From NCBI GenBank assembly GCA_003971905.1, contig RSEE01000031.1, forward strand, positions 248,001 through 312,000: 64,000 nt of DNA. The letters run 5' to 3'. The stretch's first letter is position 1; each line of letters opens with the position of its first letter. Made by a program: the position numbers and the translations under genes. The notes beneath the pieces are model-generated. The model was not told the DNA's origin. It did no database searches and saw nothing but the letters and a program-made list of their open reading frames with translations. Positions 58,801 to 64,000 of this stretch are shown in pieces. Source of the stretch: Moniliella sp. 'wahieum' (taxonomy: Eukaryota; Basidiomycota; Moniliellomycetes; Moniliellales; Moniliellaceae).

Positions 58801-61623
58801 GGCTTGTCCACCGTTGAGCTCGACCGTTCGCTCTCCAAATCAAAGGTCGGGCCTATGCGGAGAAGACTGTCATCTCTTGGGTGACGGACAAGAGCCTGGG
58901 ATCGGCTGGGGGATGCGTTGAGCTCGAAGCGTCCGACGAACTCGAGGGAGACGCAGGAGTTGGTCCGTGACGTGGCCGACGAAATAGGCCGCCGCTTGAA
59001 TCAGAGCTTTCCTCAGACTCATCCGAAGATTCATCCGAAGACGAGTCATGTAGCTCCCTTACCTGGGCAGGCGAAGCCTCCTCCTCCTCCTCCCACCCAA
59101 ATTGGATGTCGTCATCGGAGGCTCCATGACTGCGGGAAAAGTGGCCAACAGAAAGAAAATCGCTCTCTCGTCGCCCCTGGGCAAACTGCGGGAACTAGTA
59201 AACTACCAACTTTGAGAGGCCGATTTTTTCCCCTCCCCCTTCGGCTAGAACGACTTCACTGGATGCTTCCGTCGACGCAACCGTACTGCCTTCATGAAAC
59301 GCAACCACCTGGTCCTCAATCCAGCAAGTCACGTACCGGGTCACCCGAGGATGGTTCAACCGCGACAGGGCCTGCACTTCCCGCAGCGTCTTGTCATCCT
59401 CAATGCTGCGGCGTACACCCCCATCGTTGGAGAGGCGAATTTTCTTGATGGCATATTGCCGCCCATCAAGGATGTTGCGTGCGCGGACGACAGATCCAAA
59501 TGCGCCCTTGCCAAGAAAGAAACTGCAGCTCTTCAAAGTCCGTCTCGTACCGCGAAACGGGCCTTGTCGGGGACGCAGGGCGGGGTGCCCGCGTCATGGC
59601 CAAAAGGAACCAGGCCGTGTCTGAGGCGAAGAACCAAGGATTGCTAGGGACTTTGGCCCTTTCGTCACCGCGGGGGAGAGGCCCCAAACCAGGTTGGGTG
59701 ATGGGGAACTCATGGCGGGCGTCGGTACAAGATCCATGGGGCTTGGGAGCGGTGCGCGCACAATATCGCCTGCAGTTCTTCCAGTTGTGACAATGCCTTT
59801 TTGGCAGAGGGACGTTTGCGCGGGGGTGCTCGTGCAGTAGCCCGAGGAGGAAAGTGGATACCTCGGGTGTCAACGGGGGACCTGCCTCGGACTGGAGCAA
59901 AGCAAGCGGAGAAGAGTACTTCATTGTAACGTCCAAGCCAAAAGTGCCTTGCAACAACAATCCCAAATGCGTATATGTCCTGGCTGCGGGAGAGGGCTTG
60001 GGCGTCGGTGGGAGTCCTGCACATTGGGTTAGCCTGGTCCTCGGGAGGAGAGAGAAAACCATAACATACCAACTATCTCGTGGATCTTTCTTGCCCTTTA
60101 GCCGTATGGGACGAGGTGGATCCTCGCCGCCAGTGGGAAGTTGAAAAGGATGTTGCTGATTCATGGTGTCGAGTTTAGCATGAAAGGTGGGTGTGTCAAG
60201 CCGAACATCGGCCCAGTGTCATCCGCCTCCCCTGCCTCCCGCTCACGCTTAGCAATCCAGCACTGGTCTGTCCGCACCGCGCCATGGACCAGATCATGTC
60301 CATGCAGATGGTGGAGCGCTTGTAAAAGTGAATGAGCCAATGCGCGTACTTTTCCCCATGGCAGCGGACCCATAAGATCGAGCAAGGTGGACAACGTTGC
60401 CACTCCACCCCGACCCGAGGGGGAAATGACTTGAGGCCGCTCCGAAACGACGACCAATTGCCATGGTGGGGTTCATGGGTGTTCTCGCAGGTAAAGATCC
60501 AAGGTGGGGACGGCGGGTCAAGGCGGCGGCAACAACATTGAGCAGATATTTGCTGTGCACCATCTTGAGCACGTAGCTGCGCTTCCACTTCCTCCAAGTT
60601 CTTCTTTCCATTCGGATTGGCCGTGTAGTAAGGAGAGAGTGAAGAGGTACTCCCTCAGATCCATGTGTAAGGGTCAGGCTTGGCTTCAACAGCGGTACCC
60701 GACAATGGAGGCCGCGGCGTCGAAGCGCCTAATAGTACGGGGGTAGCGTCATAGGTTGTGTACAACAAAGTGGTTTCAGTAACAGGTCCGACTTGGACCG
60801 CGTGTGTTTGAACATCCCGATAGCTTAATGGTTCGAGGAACGTTTCCTGCCTCACGTGAAGAGGAACCATGTGGGTGCCAGCATGCAACGTGCTCTCCAT
60901 CGAATCGGGGGCGCTTGGAGCCGGGGGTGGGGGGAACGGGGGCCGGCCCGGGGGGCACAGTCAGAACAGAATTGCTGCCGCTAGACTTGAGGTTGGAGAC
61001 GCTGCTGTTCTTGGGCAATGCGCTGGGCAATAAACTTGCGGTGTTCGAATTCTTGCTGCTCTTGGTCATTTGCTGTTGACGTGCGGCTGCTCCTGCTGTT
61101 CCTGCTGTTCGGCGGTGCGGACCTCCATAAACTGACTGAGCGATTGCAGTTCGGGATAGCGCATCTGGACCTCAGCCAGGCTGTGGTGTGCTCCGAGATA
61201 AAGTCTTGGGCAGCCGACACGAGTTCAAACACCATCTCTGTCCCGAGCGGCAAGCGGGAGAGCTGGGCATGGAGCAACGCATCGAGCCGATCGAGGGATG
61301 CGCTGTCCAAGCCCTTGATCGCATCGGGCTGGCACTCGGCAACAGCGGGGGGGAGGGGTGTGGAGGATGGTGATGTCAGGCCGTGTCCAGGGGTACGTCT
61401 TGGTGAAACGCACGCGCAGCACCGCCGAGACGTTGGCACGCAAGGCTTCGTCGTGGGGGCGCAGGACGATGGCAAACTCGGTGGGGTGCCAGGTGTTGGC
61501 CCAGGTATGGGGGGGCGGGATGAGGACGAGGTCGTCGGCATAGATGGAGGCAAGCACCTCGAGCTCGGTGGACTGCTGCTCGGCGATGGCCTCCTGCGAG
61601 GGCCGGTTGCTCTCGCCAGCCAT
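55885..61623 (-). CDS. GCN2: eIF2-alpha kinase Gcn2
   Basis: Phosphorylates eIF2-alpha upon amino-acid starvation. The ATG at 61623 starts the RWD domain (ELEVLASIYADDLVLIPPPH; Gcn1 binding). A Gln/Glu-rich helical linker (QEQQEFEHRKFIAQRIAQEQ) leads to a degenerate kinase with ALAHSLLQALHHLHGHDLVH (about 60.3 kb). The active kinase has LGKGAFGSVVRARNILDG and YAIKKIRL (about 59.5 kb), an acidic insert of about 110 residues including FGWEEEEEASP, then IIHRDLKPSNVFMGGKIKVG, DFGLAT and NLYIAPEVERGGSYDAKVDM (58.7-58.4 kb). The HisRS-like domain shows LVYLPYDNILPFARTFMQSR and RYDIRGVYRANS (about 57.7 kb). The C-terminal ribosome-binding part ends RLKREQPDGPHKILFYSSRD. An intron is inferred at 60017-60069 (GTATGT, CTAAC, CAG). 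Frame changes are frequent. All five expected domains are present in order and full length. Confidence 0.92.
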
Positions 61624-62978
61624 GGTCGAAGCAGCGGACACTGCCGGGGGGAGAAGGTGGTGTCGCACAGCAGTTATATGGCTGTGGTCTGTGCTGGCTG
61701 GCCAACCCACACCTGCCCCGTACTTAAGCAGCCCGGCCAGCGGCGGAATCGCCCTTCCGCCCGGCACTCGGCCCATGGAAACGACGATGGACGTCACATA
61801 TGCATCACACATCACCCGTTCAAGCCCGTCACATGTGATGTCACACGTTAAACCAGCGATGCATTCTGAAATTCTGACATTGAAGTAGCTTGGCATTCAA
61901 CTTTCATGTTGCACATGGAGCTCACGCGCACGACCCGCTTCTCTTTTGCCTTCGCAGATTGTTATAGCACAGGAGAACGACTGGCACCGGTGGCACCAGA
62001 GATCTGTTGAGCCATAGGGTGGTTCGTGCTTTGGCCAATGTCCCTTCAGTTCCTCCTCAGGCCTGGGAATTCTGTTTTCTCTCTCCTGTTTTTCCTTGTT
62101 CAGCGGCTTATAGCCCCTGGTGGCAACTCGCTGCTTGATGTTCCTCTGTAGGCGTTGCTGGTTGGCTTAGACCACCGCCACCACCAGTGCGATTGCATCA
62201 CCCTCGAGGACCATCCGGACTCCAGGCCCCAGGTCTCATCAAGATCACATGTCACAGTGGTGAGTCTCACCTGTTTTCTTTCCGGGTGCCCTGTCCACTG
62301 TCCTCCTCGATCCGATCCGTATCCACTCGCGCAACATACGAATGGAGAGCGAAAAGCGCTTTTTTCTTAACCCTGAGGCCTGACCGCTCTATCCCTACCC
62401 CCCTGCTTTTAATTATTCCGTGTCTCCCATCAAAACATACTATGTTCCGAGAAGGCCCGACAGCTCACAGAAGCAACGTCCTGAAGATGGGTTTTATGTT
62501 TTTCGTTCGTGCCATATGCCTGAGCGGGTGAGCGCACACGTTGGCCGCTCGTAAAAGTGGGCGTATTTGTGTGAGGGATAGAAGGGTATCCGGTAGATAT
62601 AGGTACCACAGACAGTGTCTGCACGCAGCGTTGCTCTTGCGACGAAGCCGAACAGGTGGGCCCAGATTCAACACAGGCATTGCGGCAGTGTCCGCAATGT
62701 GCAAGTGGGGTGGATCTAAAATAAGTTGCAAGCCAGGGGCCCCGCGCTAACATCTCAGACAAGCCCCGTCGACGATCCTCGATCCCCCTCAAAAATCAGA
62801 GTGGCACCGCAACCGCGCACCATCGAATATCATCACGCATCCTATCCACCAACGCGCCTCTCAGTCCGATGTCCACAACGTCCGTCCCACATATTGGGCC
62901 CCATTCCATCCGCTCCCCCGCCACCTGAACCACCACCACCAGCCCATCATCGTTTTCGACTTGCTTTTTTCCGTTCAC
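61624..62978. other. Intergenic, about 1.35 kb
   Basis: The Gcn2 promoter side has a dense cluster of GACGTCACAT, CGTCACATGTGATG and CACACG words (61790-61850), plausible bZIP or bHLH sites. The remainder shows no gene. Confidence 0.45.
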
Positions 62979-64000
62979 ATGTCCTCCACCACTGCACCTC
63001 TCATCCATGCTCCCACCAGGCGGCCCCGTTCGCTCAACGACGAGAAGCACAAGCCGCTGTCGGCCACGCTGGCCTCTCCCACTCAATCGCGCTCATCTTC
63101 TCTTACCTCCCTCGCCCCCTTCACTCTCACGCCCAGTCAAGAAGACGAGCCCCCCCTCTCGTCCTACCCTGCTTCCTCCCAAACATCGCTTCTCCAACCT
63201 GCGCCTACGCGCGCGCCTCTTGGCACTTGTGGCGCAAACGCAAAGGCCCGCTCTTTCCCTTTGCTATGCACGCCTGATCACTCACCTTCACCGTCCACCC
63301 CCTCCTCAACTGGAATCCTGCGCAACCCATTGCACGTCCATCGTACACACCCCGTCTCCTTTTCGGAACTAGATGAAAGCGGGAGGGTACGCACACGCAT
63401 TCGCGCGGTCACCTCTGAGCCCGACCCAGAGACTGCGCTTCGGAAAGAGCAGGCCGAAAAACGCGAGCGAGAGCGCAAGCGTGCGCGGGAAAAGGCCGAA
63501 GCACGACAAAGGGAGAAGGAAGCTCAACGCCTGCGGGGGTTAGGCAAGGTTGCCATGCTCTTAGGCATGGCCGATATCAACTTTAACGCCCAAATGGCTA
63601 TCCTTGGTGGGTGGGGTACTGGAAGTGGTTCCACCACCTACCTTCCTTGGAGCAGAAGCGTGAGGCGGAGAGGCAAGTCCGCAAGAAGTTTCAAGCCGAC
63701 CGTCGGCAGCTCGTTCTTGATCATGCTCGCACACCTTCTCCATCCCGATCCTCGGGTCACAGCCTGTTCCACAGGAGGCCGGCTCACTCCCCCCCCGAGG
63801 AGGAAGAATCGGAGGGGGAGACAGAGGAGCACGATGGCTGGCTGAACCCCGATGAGTTAGCTGCCATCAACGCCATTATCAATACCCGCCATTCTATGGC
63901 GGCCGCCCGGGCCTTGTCCAATGGACTTGTCTCGCCACGTCCTCATTCTTCCCAAGAAGTCTCCTCCACCGATGATTCTTCAGGAAAAATTCACTTTGCA
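62979..64000 (+). CDS. Hypothetical charged protein, 3' end outside window
   Basis: The ATG at 62979 starts MSSTTAPLIHAPTRRPRSLN. A Ser/Thr/Pro-rich region is followed by NPLHVHRTHPVSFSELDESG and a highly charged helix (EQAEKRERERKRAREKAEAR, then QREKEAQRLRGLGKVAMLLG, about 63440-63560). After a frame change near 63610-63640 come SLEQKREAERQVRKKFQADR, RQLVLDHARTPSPSRS, an acidic EEEESEGETEEHDG stretch and LNPDELAAINAIINTRHSM. The gene is open at the window edge. No family recognised; the single-alpha-helix character suggests a nuclear or cytoskeletal disordered protein. Confidence 0.6.

Noticed and set aside
55885-61623. Gcn2 and eIF2B delta proximity as a functional cluster
   Set aside because: They are about 38 kb apart with many unrelated genes between; shared pathway membership looks coincidental.

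Overview
This 64 kb window is nuclear DNA of a GC-rich fungus. The reasons are spliceosomal introns of about 50-100 nt (GTACGT/GTATGT donors, CTAAC branch points, YAG acceptors), an intron-bearing tRNA-Asn, and fungal proteins such as Nst1, Nem1, a HAL/NPR1-type kinase, Ypt6 and Gcn2. The GC-rich, repeat-poor sequence and the membrane-anchored GH9 endoglucanase fit a basidiomycete, perhaps a smut-related yeast. The species cannot be fixed from sequence alone.

Layout, left to right: NST1-like gene (+, 1-4.0 kb); membrane-anchored GH5 exo-beta-1,3-glucanase (+, 5.1-7.2); small membrane protein of unknown function (+, 8.5-9.6); Nem1 phosphatase (+, 11.7-13.6); EMC6 (-, 15.4-15.9); eIF2B delta (+, 16.3-17.9); HAL/NPR1-type kinase (+, 18.2-20.8); GH9 endoglucanase with a C-terminal membrane anchor (-, 21.3-23.3); a poorly defined hypothetical gene (+, 24.7-26.7); a seven-finger C2H2 factor resembling Zap1 (+, 27.7-30.2); tRNA-Asn(GTT) (30.8-30.9); an Atos/FAM214-like protein (+, 32.0-33.5); a giant disordered protein gene of about 12.6 kb (-, 34.7-47.3); an unknown 447-residue protein (+, 48.7-50.1); a zinc-knuckle-like ORF (-, about 51.1-51.5); Rab GTPase Ypt6 (+, 51.9-52.7); a disordered protein with a conserved C-terminal block (+, 53.8-55.4); eIF2-alpha kinase Gcn2 (-, 55.9-61.6); and the 5' part of a charged protein running off the right edge (+, 63.0-64.0).

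The reading frame of most conserved genes jumps by one or two bases, usually inside short G or C runs, with the family sequence continuing perfectly in the neighbouring frame. This happens in Ypt6, EMC6, the kinase, GH5, GH9, Nst1, Nem1 and Gcn2 alike, so uncorrected assembly indels explain it better than gene decay. Most gene models below therefore span several frames.

Functional links: Gcn2 and eIF2B delta belong to the same stress-translation circuit. EMC6 and Nem1 act at the ER/nuclear envelope. The GH5 and GH9 enzymes act on wall or external glucans. No operon-like arrangement is implied. I saw no CRISPR, phage or complete transposon. The main non-genic signals are a diverged inverted pair of dispersed repeats (7.8 and 31.1 kb), a recurring TTGAACGTTCAA-type element upstream of at least five genes, and GTGACGC tandem motifs.
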